DNA from: Thalassocella blandensis
GTDB taxonomy: Bacteria; Pseudomonadota; Gammaproteobacteria; Pseudomonadales; Cellvibrionaceae
Direction: 5' to 3'
Length of the DNA: 64,000 nucleotides
Assembly (NCBI GenBank): GCA_902141825.1
Contig: CABFPG010000002.1
Span: 62,001 to 126,000, forward strand
Shown here: one piece after another, positions 54,612 to 62,429 of the stretch
Layout of the letters: each line of letters begins with the position of its first letter
How positions within the stretch are numbered: position 1 is the first letter of the stretch
Translations under genes and position numbers: made by a program
The notes under the pieces: model-generated
Seen by the model: only the letters and a program-made list of their open reading frames with translations
Database searches by the model: none
What the model was told of the DNA's origin: nothing

Positions 54612-56048
54612 AAAAAGCCACGCGGCCAGCGTCCCCGAAGGGCCGCCGGAGGCATTGCGTCCAGATGCAATCTGGCGAGGTTTGGGCGAGTAGCCCAAGG
54701 TCTAAAGGTTAAATTCGTAATAGTAATATTATTATTTTTACCCTTTAAAGTTATGGCTTATTGGACGTACTACCAAAATAATTCAGGCTGTGCGCCTCAG
54801 GCCACATTAGATTACAGGATTGCCGTTGTAACTCAGCAGGGCGCACTTTATAGAGTTACTGCTTGCGGAGAAGGCGGGACATTAGAGGTTTGGATTGGCA
54901 ATGAAAACCCTTGTTCTCTTGGTCAGGAGTGGAGTAATGCAAATCAAGAGTGTGGAGCTATCGATATTTCAGCGGATAACTGTGTTGAAACTATTTTGTC
55001 TAATGGTGGCAATGGAATACATAAAATAAATAGTGATGGCACTGTTGAATGCATTATTGGAATGACTGATCAAGACGGAAATCCTCTTTGTACTACAGAA
55101 GCAGGGCAAGCTTGCTATACAACAACAGACAACGCACCAGAAAATTCGAACTGCGGCACTTTTAACGGCCAAGCGATTTGTGTTTCAAGCATTGGCGGGC
55201 AGGGCACAGGGACATCAGATAGCGAAATAGGGGAGTCGACAGTCACCTCTCCGGAATCGATTTCTTTTGAAGAAATACAAAACACCGATGGCACAACGAC
55301 GACCATTGAAACCACTTCGACAACATCAACAACGACTAACACACAACCCCTTTTAGGCGAAATGCCGCTTGATGGCGAACTTGATCCAGGATCAAAAGCG
55401 GCGCCTTTTGATTGTGGAAATGGTCAGTTTATTTCACCTGATTACACGTGCGATACCGCGCAAGTGTGCCCAGCTGGAACCTATAACGATTGGGGAATTT
55501 GTGTAAACATGCCCACGTATACCACGGTAAATCAGCAAACAGATAAAGAAACAACCACAATAGTGCGCGATAGCACTACAGGCGAAGTCATTTCAGAAAC
55601 CACGTCGAACTCTTCGCAGCAGACCCCGATTACAGGTAATGGAAATCCAAACCGACCACAGCAACAGAAAGTAGAAGTCGAATTTAAATTTGAAGGTGAA
55701 TGCGACCCATCAGAAAAGAATTACTACGATTGCGTAGACGTAGAGCTGCAAGATTTTTCAGAGCACACACAAACCGATGCCACGACATTTGCTGAAGCGA
55801 ATATCAACTTTAAAGATAGAATTGTGGCTTCTGATACCGTGCAAGCATTCGAAAACATGAAGAACCTGGTAAGGGTCGACAATGGGATATGTCCGCAATT
55901 TTCCATAGATCTAAGCAATACGCTAATTAAACAAACCATTTCAACAACAATTCATTGTTCGTTGATGAATGATATTAAGCCGTATCTATCCGCGGTCATG
56001 ATCGTGATTTACATTTTCACTGGCTTTAGAATCTTCGCGAGTGCTTAA
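54591..56048 (+). CDS. Phage attachment protein (pIII-like) with repeat-derived N-terminal insertion
   Basis: 485 residues. Start 54591 overlaps the preceding stop. An Arg-rich segment (residues about 8-40; K-K-P-R-G-Q-R-P-R-R then R-F-G-R-V-A-Q-G-L-K) is followed by a signal-like hydrophobic core (F-V-I-V-I-L-L-F-L-P). The ectodomain is Cys-rich with Thr-rich linkers (T-T-S-T-T-S-T-T-T), and a C-terminal membrane anchor L-S-A-V-M-I-V-I-Y-I-F-T-G-F matches pIII topology. The Arg-rich part is encoded by a palindromic repeat that also occurs at 57.9 kb. A long inverted repeat (54586-54611) covers the start codon. Confidence 0.8.
   Translation: MIEQSFEKKPRGQRPRRAAGGIASRCNLARFGRVAQGLKVKFVIVILLFLPFKVMAYWTYYQNNSGCAPQATLDYRIAVVTQQGALYRVTACGEGGTLEVWIGNENPCSLGQEWSNANQECGAIDISADNCVETILSNGGNGIHKINSDGTVECIIGMTDQDGNPLCTTEAGQACYTTTDNAPENSNCGTFNGQAICVSSIGGQGTGTSDSEIGESTVTSPESISFEEIQNTDGTTTTIETTSTTSTTTNTQPLLGEMPLDGELDPGSKAAPFDCGNGQFISPDYTCDTAQVCPAGTYNDWGICVNMPTYTTVNQQTDKETTTIVRDSTTGEVISETTSNSSQQTPITGNGNPNRPQQQKVEVEFKFEGECDPSEKNYYDCVDVELQDFSEHTQTDATTFAEANINFKDRIVASDTVQAFENMKNLVRVDNGICPQFSIDLSNTLIKQTISTTIHCSLMNDIKPYLSAVMIVIYIFTGFRIFASA
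54641..54703 (+). repeat. Palindromic element, copy A (in pIII gene)
   Basis: 63 nt matching copy B (57903-57965) at 58 positions. Contains the hairpins CCAGAT-GCA-ATCTGG and TTGGGC-GAGTA-GCCCAA. Lies in frame within pIII. Confidence 0.85.
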
Positions 56049-56051
56049 AAC

Positions 56052-56348
56052 ATGAGTGAGCCAATTCAAAATACATGCTCCTGGTACGATCCTTCGTGCG
56101 CGTTAACCTGGTTAAGTGATGAATTGAAGGCGTTGGGGCTTTGGTTGTGGGAATCCTTGCTAAATGGTGCGGCAGCAGTATTTGAAGTTTTGCCGGTACC
56201 GGATTTTATGCTTGATGCAGGCACCATTCAGATTCCACCAGGCGTAGCCTGGGCAGCTGAACCGTTTCAACTCGAATACGGGCTTACAATCATTGTAAGC
56301 GCGTATATCGGCAGGTTTATTTTGAGAAGGATTCCAATAATAGGGTAG
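56052..56348 (+). CDS. Minor coat protein (pVI-like, DUF2523 type)
   Basis: 98 residues, 4 nt after pIII. Hydrophobic segments around residues 28-45 and 76-95 (L-T-I-I-V-S-A-Y-I-G) and a basic end R-R-I-P. In inoviruses the gene between pIII and pI/Zot is pVI, often annotated DUF2523. Inner-membrane protein that joins pIII in releasing the virion tip. Confidence 0.75.
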   Translation: MSEPIQNTCSWYDPSCALTWLSDELKALGLWLWESLLNGAAAVFEVLPVPDFMLDAGTIQIPPGVAWAAEPFQLEYGLTIIVSAYIGRFILRRIPIIG

Positions 56349-56352
56349 TTGT

Positions 56353-57486
56353 ATGACTATTGCGGCTTACGTGGGTTTACCTGGTCACGGCAAAAGTTAT
56401 GGTGTTGTGGCCAACGTGATCGTTAAAGCGTTAGAGAAAAAACGCCAGGTGTTTACCAATATTCCGATGAACGATGAAGAGTGTTTAAAACGCTTTCAGA
56501 TGTCGGTAACACCGTTCAACATACAGGACATTATCGATAACCCTGATTGGTGGAGCCAGGTGTTTACACCTGGAGCAATCCTGGTCATCGATGAGCTTTG
56601 GCGCTTATGGCCGTCAGGTCTAAACGCCAAAAACGTTCGTCAGCAAGACAAGGAATTTCTCGCAGAGCATCGTCATTTAGTCGGCGAAAATGGACTATCT
56701 ACCGAGATTTATTTTGTTACCCAGGATCTTAGCCAGATTGCGAACTTTGCGCGTTCTCTGGTTGAAAACACGTTTCAGACGAACAAGCTTTCAAGCTTGG
56801 GAATGAATAAGCAATACCGCGTCGATGTGTTTTATGGACCAGTCACAGGGGTAACACCACCGGCATCAAAGCGTGAACGTGAGATCATAGGAACGTTTAA
56901 AAAAGAAGTTTACACACTGTACAAAAGCCACACCAAAAGTATGACCGGCGATGCCGGAGATGAAACACGCACAGATAATCGCTTTAATGTTTGGGGCCGC
57001 ACATCGATTAAGCTAGGAATTATTGCCTTTGTTACCTGCGCACTGTTTGTGGTCTTTGCCTTTTCCAGAGTCTTTGCGTATTACTCTAATGCGGGAGAAT
57101 CGGATGCAACCACGTCGGCGAATAAATCTGTACAAGCAGTTCATCAGCCTGTAAAGATTCAACAGACACAAGTAACGAGCAAACAGAAAAAGAAAAAGCC
57201 GGATTTCGAGTTTTTATCGAAAGCGCAGGGCATCTACATCTCATTTAATAATGGACATTGGCCGCGTATCGACTACCGATTTAAAGTTGTGTTTAACGAT
57301 ATGCAGGCCAACTTTACTAGCATGCAATTAGCATCTATGGATTACTCCCTAAACCCAATAAACGAATGCATGGTTAAAATTAAAGGCCCTGACTACAACG
57401 GTTTTGCAATGTGTATGCGTGATGAGCCACAGGAAGGTTTCATTGAATCCATTGTTGCAGGAGGCAGAGAAACTACAGACATGTAA
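56353..57486 (+). CDS. Zot/pI family assembly ATPase
   Basis: 377 residues. Walker A G-L-P-G-H-G-K-S-Y near the N-terminus and I-L-V-I-D-E-L-W (Walker B) around residue 80, within a zonular occludens toxin (Zot) domain; a transmembrane helix (about 218-238, I-A-F-V-T-C-A-L-F-V-V-F) and a periplasmic C-terminal part. Drives extrusion of the filamentous virion across the inner membrane with ATP. 4 nt after pVI, hence the same operon. Confidence 0.93.
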   Translation: MTIAAYVGLPGHGKSYGVVANVIVKALEKKRQVFTNIPMNDEECLKRFQMSVTPFNIQDIIDNPDWWSQVFTPGAILVIDELWRLWPSGLNAKNVRQQDKEFLAEHRHLVGENGLSTEIYFVTQDLSQIANFARSLVENTFQTNKLSSLGMNKQYRVDVFYGPVTGVTPPASKREREIIGTFKKEVYTLYKSHTKSMTGDAGDETRTDNRFNVWGRTSIKLGIIAFVTCALFVVFAFSRVFAYYSNAGESDATTSANKSVQAVHQPVKIQQTQVTSKQKKKKPDFEFLSKAQGIYISFNNGHWPRIDYRFKVVFNDMQANFTSMQLASMDYSLNPINECMVKIKGPDYNGFAMCMRDEPQEGFIESIVAGGRETTDM

Positions 57487-57535
57487 AAGCAAATGAGCGT
57501 AGCGAATTGCTTACATGCCTGTAGTTGAGCGCCCT

Positions 57536-57712
57536 TCAGAAACTATCAATTTTACCCTTATCTTTCATTGTCCAGAGACGTTGAGCCTTAGGCGTTAACA
57601 CCGTCATCATTGAGTCAATATAACATTCAAATCGATCATCTACAGAGGCTCGGCGACTCTTGACAACCACACCCACAAATACGCTTTGAGCTGAGGGACA
57701 GGAGAAACCCAC
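57536..57712 (-). CDS. Small ORF at the prophage right end, uncertain
   Basis: 58 codons from a GTG. Contains R-A-S-V-D-D-R-F-E-C-Y-I-D-S and P-K-A-Q-R-L-W. It reads like a conserved small protein but has no clear ribosome-binding site, so it may be a remnant. Convergent with Zot. Confidence 0.35.
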   Translation of the reverse strand: MGFSCPSAQSVFVGVVVKSRRASVDDRFECYIDSMMTVLTPKAQRLWTMKDKGKIDSF

Positions 57713-57793
57713 ACTTACTTAAAGCCGTGTTAACACCTCATCAGATTAGAAACCCCGATAAGTTTTCTCCTGACCCTCTGCCACGTGGCGAAC

Positions 57794-57823
57794 GTGGGGT
57801 TTGGGGCAACGCCCCAAGGTCTT
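57794..57823 (+). repeat. Palindromic element, partial copy C
   Basis: TTGGGGC-AA-CGCCCCAA hairpin followed by GGTCTT, the same 3' end as copies A and B. Confidence 0.65.
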
Positions 57824-57902
57824 AATCTTTCAGCGGACGATTTTGAAAACAAATGGAGCGAAGCGGATTTGTTTTTGAAATTGGGAGCCAGCACCGCGCA
57901 GC

Positions 57903-57965
57903 GGCCACCGGAGGTACTGCGTCCAGATGCAATCTGGCGGGGTTTGGGCGAGCAGCCCAAGGTCT
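57903..57965 (+). repeat. Palindromic element, copy B
   Basis: 63 nt, five differences from copy A. Located in the intergenic right end of the prophage. Preceded by a further hairpin CAAAT-GGAGCGAAGCGG-ATTTG (57850-57871). Confidence 0.85.
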
Positions 57966-58049
57966 TTAGATTCACATCGTTTGCAATGATCTTTCTTAGA
58001 ATGGTTAGTGCTGTATTTCTCTTAACACACTCGACAAAAGGACAAGGTT

Positions 58050-58271
58050 ATGATGCATCAATACTGTATAAACAGAAATAACGATAACAATCCGCGAAAC
58101 AATTATGAAGTCCATAATACGGATAAGTGCTCGACACTACCTACTAATTCGAATCAAATCCCATTGGGATCATTTTCCAGCTGTAAAAGTGCAGTTGAAC
58201 ACGCAAAGAGGGAATTTCCTCAACATGAGGGTCGGCCGGCATTCTGGAAAAATTCGCCAAAGTTAAGTTAA
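58050..58271 (+). CDS. Small protein, unrecognised
   Basis: 73 residues with AAGGACAAGG upstream. The pattern Y-E-V-H-N-x-x-x-C-x-x-L-P and L-G-x-F-x-S-C-K-S-A-V resembles a class of small hypothetical proteins found in mobile islands, which normally end in a Cys pair; here the end (W-K-N-S-P-K-L-S) lacks it, so it may be shortened. Confidence 0.5.
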   Translation: MMHQYCINRNNDNNPRNNYEVHNTDKCSTLPTNSNQIPLGSFSSCKSAVEHAKREFPQHEGRPAFWKNSPKLS

Positions 58272-58319
58272 CTCTTTGTTTTTAATATAAATACTCGTTT
58301 ACAGCCTGAGAGCAGCAGC

Positions 58320-59348
58320 TCATCCATGTTTTGCCGCACTTTTTCCTTGCCGTGCCTCTGGCGCAGTCTTTTTCTCCTCGAGCAAACGATTCATCATGTC
58401 AGTCTTGATTGATATTTCTGCTTCCAGCTTGCCAATCGATACCGACGCCTCGGTCTTCCAGGCTTGCAGCTCTTCATTCAGTTTTTTGAGTTGATCAAGC
58501 TCATCCGACTGGACTTTCAGTTCTGAAAGTTTGGTGTTAAGTGTGTTCGCTTCTTCTGTTTTTGAATCCAAGCTCGCTGTAAGTTTGCGCTGCTCGGCTT
58601 CCAGTTTTGCAGCTATTTTCTGTATGGAGCCAAGCTCGGCAGCGAGTCGCCCGTTGTCTTTGTTGAGCTGTGTGATATCGTATTGCTTAACTGAAAGAGT
58701 TTGATTTAGGGCACGAATTTCGGATTGAAGCTGCTGGCTGCGTTGCTCATGCTTTCGTTGATCCTGGTCACGCTGTTCTTTTACCGACTGGCGATAGTGC
58801 TCCATTGCTTCCCGACTATGACGATGCTTTTCTTCCAGTGACTCGATCTGGGTTTGTTTTTCAGCTAACAGCTCCCGAAGTTTTTCTTCGGTTTGAGCGG
58901 CTGTGGCTTCTTTTGCCTTTAGTGCTGCCTCGGAGACCTTGCTCTCCTTAAGGTCGACGAGTGCGCTTTGTAATTCGTGCTCTTTATCTGAGAATGTTTT
59001 ATTGATAGCGGCAAGCGAGTGCTCGAGTTCTTGAATTCGGCCTGTAAGCGACTGCACTTGGTGCTGATGTTTGGACTTACTTTCATCAATTGCGGCTTGT
59101 GCTTCCTGTTTCAGTGCGGAGGCTAAACGACCAATGAGCTCCTTAATCGGCTGGCTGAGCAATGCTTCGTCATCCAGCCGGGCCGAAGCCTCTTCCTCTA
59201 TCTCTCGTAAGTATCGATGGATGGTGGACTTAGAGCCAGTATTGCCAAGCTCCACGCGAATGGCATCAATGGACGGGTTTTCGCCTCGACTGACCAGGGT
59301 TTCACGCGCTTTGGATACCAGTGCTTTGTTGACGCCGCCTCTTGCCAT
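58320..59348 (-). CDS. KfrA-like DNA-binding coiled-coil protein
   Basis: 342 residues. An N-terminal DNA-binding domain (G-V-N-K-A-L-V-S-K-A-R-E; S-I-D-A-I-R-V-E-L-G-N-T-G-S-K-S-T-I-H-R-Y-L) typical of KfrA_N, followed by a long heptad coiled coil (about 60-320). KfrA proteins are plasmid or island regulators that autorepress and form filaments. It is next to metal-resistance genes, so it may belong to an integrative element. Confidence 0.85.
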   Translation of the reverse strand: MARGGVNKALVSKARETLVSRGENPSIDAIRVELGNTGSKSTIHRYLREIEEEASARLDDEALLSQPIKELIGRLASALKQEAQAAIDESKSKHQHQVQSLTGRIQELEHSLAAINKTFSDKEHELQSALVDLKESKVSEAALKAKEATAAQTEEKLRELLAEKQTQIESLEEKHRHSREAMEHYRQSVKEQRDQDQRKHEQRSQQLQSEIRALNQTLSVKQYDITQLNKDNGRLAAELGSIQKIAAKLEAEQRKLTASLDSKTEEANTLNTKLSELKVQSDELDQLKKLNEELQAWKTEASVSIGKLEAEISIKTDMMNRLLEEKKTAPEARQGKSAAKHG

Positions 59349-59438
59349 GTTTCACCTCTTAATATATTTCGTACTGTATTACATACCATGTATATACGTA
59401 CTATTTTATACCAACATGTTGTGACTGAATAGCTTAGA

Positions 59439-59477
59439 TCTAACATTAAATAATCAAGAGTTATTTAATGTTAGATT
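59439..59477. promoter_or_regulatory. Perfect 16-bp inverted repeat upstream of kfrA-like gene
   Basis: ATCTAACATTAAATAA, 7-nt spacer, TTATTTAATGTTAGAT. Between the start of the KfrA-like gene and the end of ynfA. Could be the KfrA autoregulatory operator; less likely a terminator of ynfA because a T-run is missing. Confidence 0.6.
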
Positions 59478-59503
59478 GGTTTCGAGGCCGATTCCGCCAA
59501 AAA

Positions 59504-59845
59504 TCAGTACGAATTCGGCGTATTCCAACCCATTACGATAATACCCATACCGATCAATGCGACACACGCTCCCACCCAGTCCATAGGAGAAAGTTTGACC
59601 CCATCAACGACGCGCAGCCAAACTAACGCTGTAGCCACGTAAACCCCACCATAGGCCGCATATACGCGACCACTGGCAGCGGGATGCAATGTCAGTAACC
59701 AAACAAACAGTCCAAGGCTTAATGCGGCAGGCAACAGAAGCCACGCGGATCCTTCCTTGCGAAGCCAGAGATAAGGCAAAAAACACCCTACGATTTCCGC
59801 AATCGCGGTGAGCACGAAAAGGCCAGCGGTTTTCAACAAAAGCAT
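59504..59845 (-). CDS. ynfA: YnfA family (UPF0060) membrane protein
   Basis: 113 residues, four transmembrane helices with family features [12 protein letters not shown] and A-A-Y-G-G-V-Y-V. Related to small multidrug-resistance transporters. The start is 3 nt after the MerR-type gene, so both are one operon. It frequently travels with metal-resistance genes. Confidence 0.88.
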   Translation of the reverse strand: MLLLKTAGLFVLTAIAEIVGCFLPYLWLRKEGSAWLLLPAALSLGLFVWLLTLHPAASGRVYAAYGGVYVATALVWLRVVDGVKLSPMDWVGACVALIGMGIIVMGWNTPNSY

Positions 59846-59848
59846 GCG

Positions 59849-60277
59849 TTATTTACTCCGGGATTTTGTCAGTTGGGCAGAATCATCAAATACAGTACAG
59901 CGCGGCCCGGATCCTCCGGCGCAGGACGTTTCGCAACGCAATACAAGCTCAGATATTTGAGATCTGAGTACGGTTAATTCGTCGATTTTTTCCTGGATGG
60001 CCTCCAAATGCTGTTGTGCAATTTGAGCGGCGTCATTGCACGCACTGTCCGGGCTATCATAAATCGCCATAAGTTGGCGTACCTGTTCAACCGAAAAGCC
60101 AAAATCTCGGCACCGGCGAATCAGCTGTAATCGACGGACATCCTTTTGTGAATAGCGTCGCTGTCCGCCTTCCTGTCTGCATGCCTCGGGCAGCAACCCA
60201 ATCTCTTCGTAAAATCGAATGGTTGGCGTTGATGTTCCGGTCTGTTTGGCCAACAGACCTATTCGTAAATCATGCAA
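59849..60277 (-). CDS. MerR-family heavy-metal regulator
   Basis: 142 residues. Winged helix (I-G-L-L-A-K-Q-T-G; T-I-R-F-Y-E-E-I-G-L-L), dimerisation helix, and metal-site candidates C80, C115, C119 and C127 (C-E-T-S-C-A-G-G-S-G-P-R-C). The Cys arrangement is of the cadmium/lead/zinc (CadR/PbrR-like) kind rather than MerR. Divergent from the gene at 60370 and controls it through the promoter at 60303-60333. Confidence 0.88.
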   Translation of the reverse strand: MHDLRIGLLAKQTGTSTPTIRFYEEIGLLPEACRQEGGQRRYSQKDVRRLQLIRRCRDFGFSVEQVRQLMAIYDSPDSACNDAAQIAQQHLEAIQEKIDELTVLRSQISELVLRCETSCAGGSGPRCTVFDDSAQLTKSRSK

Positions 60278-60302
60278 AAGAATCTATATCTAAAAAAATA
60301 GC

Positions 60303-60333
60303 TTGAACTTCAAGTTACTTGAAGTTTTATGAT
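60303..60333 (+). promoter_or_regulatory. MerR-type promoter with 19-bp spacer
   Basis: -35 TTGAAC, spacer of 19 bp, -10 TATGAT. The dyad ACTTCAAG-TTA-CTTGAAGT is centred in the spacer. Long spacers of 19-20 bp with a central dyad are diagnostic of MerR-activated promoters. It drives the gene starting at 60370. Confidence 0.9.
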
Positions 60334-60369
60334 TTGGCAGTGTCGAAAACCACATCCAACGAGGTACCT

Positions 60370-60975
60370 ATGACAACGCTATCGACAAACGAAACCCTGG
60401 TCTGTGACTTGTCCGTATTTACATCCGACATCCGGGAAGCCCATATTGATTTAGCCATAAAGTTGCGCAAAGCCGTCATTGGGATGGAGCAGGATGAGAA
60501 TGGTTTTAGAGTCTTCTTCCATGTCAGGACAGACCCGGATGAGATATTGGCTTTTGCAAAAGACGAACAGCGATGTTGCGGCTTCCTCAAAGAGGCAGAG
60601 GTCTACCGCGAAACGGATTCAGATAAAGATCGGATTATGTTATCGCTCCTTACGAGCGCTGAAGGCGCTTCAGCCTGGACAGCGGCCTTTTTTGCACTTG
60701 CGCGAGAACCCCTGGACCCGACAGAAAAGATCGGGCGTACTCATTCAAATCGATGGGCTTGGCCCGCTGTGATCGGAGCGCTTATGTGTATGGCCTGTGT
60801 GCTGCCAATCATCGGCACCATGTTGATCGCGCGGGGGCTTATTCCGGCCCACTGGAATGTCGGGGAAATGACCTACCTGATAGCCGGAGCTGCTGTTATT
60901 GCACTCTGGTTTTTCGTTAAGTGGCTTCGTCGATCCGGTGCGAAAAACTCTCAAAGCAATCGCTATGGTTGCTGA
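60370..60975 (+). CDS. Metal-regulated membrane protein with N-terminal Cys-Cys domain, unknown
   Basis: 201 residues from the ATG at 60370; an in-frame upstream ATG overlaps the promoter -10 and cannot be used. N-terminal soluble domain with E-Q-R-C69-C70-G-F-L, then two membrane helices (about 129-155, 168-186) with C140 and C143 (M-C-M-A-C-V-L-P) in the first. The paired cysteines in both parts suggest a metal-binding and transport function. Controlled by the divergent MerR-type regulator. No family recalled. Confidence 0.65.
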   Translation: MTTLSTNETLVCDLSVFTSDIREAHIDLAIKLRKAVIGMEQDENGFRVFFHVRTDPDEILAFAKDEQRCCGFLKEAEVYRETDSDKDRIMLSLLTSAEGASAWTAAFFALAREPLDPTEKIGRTHSNRWAWPAVIGALMCMACVLPIIGTMLIARGLIPAHWNVGEMTYLIAGAAVIALWFFVKWLRRSGAKNSQSNRYGC

Positions 60976-61029
60976 TAGGCGGTGAACAAATCAATGCCCA
61001 AGGGTGAGTGATGGGATGTTGAACGTGCG

Positions 61030-61245
61030 TCAGTTGCAGCAGGATTTATCTTGTTGTATGGGCGGGCATGGTACGGTTCCATAGGAGCAATATACACAAC
61101 AATCTCCCGTTTTGGGGTTTAACACTGTATGGCACGATTTACATTCGTAAAACCACTGGCAGGCATCGGTTGGCATGGTTTCCCGTTTCTTGAACCCGCA
61201 TTGCGGGCAGGTAATTTCAGATTCCGGAATAATATCCGGCATCAT
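61030..61245 (-). CDS. Small Cys-rich protein of mer-type operons (GDCC motif)
   Basis: 71 residues, 12 cysteines. Zinc-ribbon-like C-P-Q-C-G near the N-terminus and G-D-C-C-V-Y-C-S-Y-G-T-V-P-C-P-P near the end. Small GDCC proteins of this kind occur downstream of mer and other metal genes. Start overlaps the merP stop, so translationally coupled. Probably binds metal in the cytoplasm. Confidence 0.7.
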   Translation of the reverse strand: MMPDIIPESEITCPQCGFKKRETMPTDACQWFYECKSCHTVLNPKTGDCCVYCSYGTVPCPPIQQDKSCCN

Positions 61246-61532
61246 AACGACTCCTGTTTGATCTCTGTAGACGGGTAACCGGCGTCTTCAGTCGCTTGAG
61301 TGACCTGGCTCACGCTTGTTTTTTGATCGTTATACACCACAACGGCGGACTTCGTTTGGTAATCCACATTGGCCTGTGTCACACCTTCCACCTTTTCTAG
61401 AGCTTTGCGCACGGTGATGGGACACATTGCGCAATTCATGCTCGGTACCGACAATGTCACAGTACGCGTATCAGCCCATGCCGCAGTGAACATACTGCTC
61501 ATAAGCAAGACAAGTATTAAAAGTTGTTTCAT
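61242..61532 (-). CDS. merP: Periplasmic mercury-binding protein MerP
   Basis: 96 residues. Signal peptide to about residue 20 and an HMA domain with M-N-C34-A-M-C37, the Hg(II)-binding pair. GGAGA upstream fixes the start at 61532. Hands mercury to MerT. The gene lies 10 nt after merT. Confidence 0.92.
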   Translation of the reverse strand: MKQLLILVLLMSSMFTAAWADTRTVTLSVPSMNCAMCPITVRKALEKVEGVTQANVDYQTKSAVVVYNDQKTSVSQVTQATEDAGYPSTEIKQESL

Positions 61533-61542
61533 ATCATTTCTC

Positions 61543-61890
61543 CTAAGCGAACCACGCCAGCCAATAAGGGCTAAAAATAAGTAACAATGCCACGCCCGTA
61601 AATATCCAGAACAATACCTGGTAGCGTAGACGATTTTTGGGAATAGCACAGACACTGCCTTCGGGACAGCGTTCGATAGGTCGGTGGACTTGCCAACCGG
61701 CCCATAAGTAAAGCACCGCCACAACGGCGATAAAATAAGGTCTGAACGGCTCAAAGGCAGTTAAGGTGCTGATCCACGACCCGCTAACGCCCAGTAACAA
61801 CAACACAAATGGACCTGCACAACACAGGCTTGCGCCTATAGCAGCGAGCATACCTCCACCCAATAACCAAGCTGGTGAACTTTTTTTCAT
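61543..61890 (-). CDS. merT: Mercuric transport protein MerT
   Basis: 115 residues, three transmembrane helices. C23-C24 in the first helix and C75/C81 in the cytoplasmic loop (C-P-E-G-S-V-C) match MerT. Moves Hg(II) inward for reduction by MerA, which is not seen in this window. Confidence 0.92.
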   Translation of the reverse strand: MKKSSPAWLLGGGMLAAIGASLCCAGPFVLLLLGVSGSWISTLTAFEPFRPYFIAVVAVLYLWAGWQVHRPIERCPEGSVCAIPKNRLRYQVLFWIFTGVALLLIFSPYWLAWFA

Positions 61891-61912
61891 AGCAACTTAC
61901 CTCTGAGAGGCA

Positions 61913-61943
61913 GTGTAAATACCGTACCATACTACGGAGTCAA
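61913..61943 (-). promoter_or_regulatory. mer operator-promoter
   Basis: Read on the minus strand: -35 TTGACT, 19-bp spacer, -10 TTACAC. The dyad CCGTA-GTATGG-TACGG lies inside the spacer, very close to the classical mer operator. Confidence 0.9.
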
Positions 61944-61952
61944 GGAAGGGAC

Positions 61953-62354
61953 TTAAGAAAGACGACGACCTGACGGAACGAGGGAATCGATAATGGGACA
62001 GGAAGCGGGATTAGAATTGGATTGGCACGAAGAAACCAGTTCTTTCAGGCTCTTCTCCAGACTCTTCATATCCTTAATTTTAGCCTGCACTATGTCGAGC
62101 TTGTGTTCGGCTAGGTGTTGAACCTCGTGACAAGACCCAGCACTTAGTTCAATCAGCGTATCAATCTCGGCAAGCGTAAAACCTAGGTGTTGGGCACGCT
62201 TGATGAACAACACTCGCGTGAGTGTTTCTTCCGGATACTGCCGATAGCCCTGAAGCGGTTTTATTGGTTGATTGATCAATTTTTGCCGCTCGTAGTAGCG
62301 AATCGTTTCAACATTCACATTTGCGGACTTGGCGAGTTGACTGATCGTATACAT
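61953..62354 (-). CDS. merR: Mercury-responsive regulator MerR
   Basis: 133 residues. Winged helix (I-S-Q-L-A-K-S-A-N-V-N-V-E-T-I-R-Y-Y-E-R) and the three Hg-binding cysteines C75, C110 and C119. It is on the same strand as merTP, upstream, rather than divergent as in Tn21 and Tn501, so merR and merTP are arranged head to tail. Confidence 0.92.
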   Translation of the reverse strand: MYTISQLAKSANVNVETIRYYERQKLINQPIKPLQGYRQYPEETLTRVLFIKRAQHLGFTLAEIDTLIELSAGSCHEVQHLAEHKLDIVQAKIKDMKSLEKSLKELVSSCQSNSNPASCPIIDSLVPSGRRLS

Positions 62355-62363
62355 GATGATTTG

Positions 62364-62394
62364 GATTATCCGTACCTAAGTACGAATAATTGTA
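62364..62394 (-). promoter_or_regulatory. Second MerR-type dyad upstream of merR
   Basis: CGTAC-TTAG-GTACG (62371-62384 region) with TACAAT and ATAATC flanking at a 19-bp spacing. Suggests that merR regulates its own promoter separately from merTP. Confidence 0.65.
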
Positions 62395-62429
62395 GCCCTG
62401 ATAGCCGCGTCTGGTAAATGTGCTGAATT

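Larger units (their letters stand above)
51063..57970 (+). mobile_element. Inovirus (filamentous phage) prophage
   Basis: Gene order left to right: attachment region, cargo membrane gene (-), origin hairpins, repressor (-), replication initiator, small basic protein, ssDNA-binding protein, small coat proteins, pVIII with central terminator, small membrane protein, pIII, pVI, pI/Zot, then intergenic repeats. This is the standard inovirus module order. The left edge is taken at the first dif-like site. The right edge is uncertain (57.5-58.3 kb): no intact dif-like site was found there. Confidence 0.9.

Noticed and set aside
57487..58315. Search for a dif-like right attachment site (attR) of the prophage
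   Set aside because: No sequence with both XerC- and XerD-type arms was found; the right boundary therefore stays open.
60319..60369. Upstream ATG for the 60370 gene
   Set aside because: It overlaps the -10 element of the MerR-type promoter, so it cannot be in the transcript.
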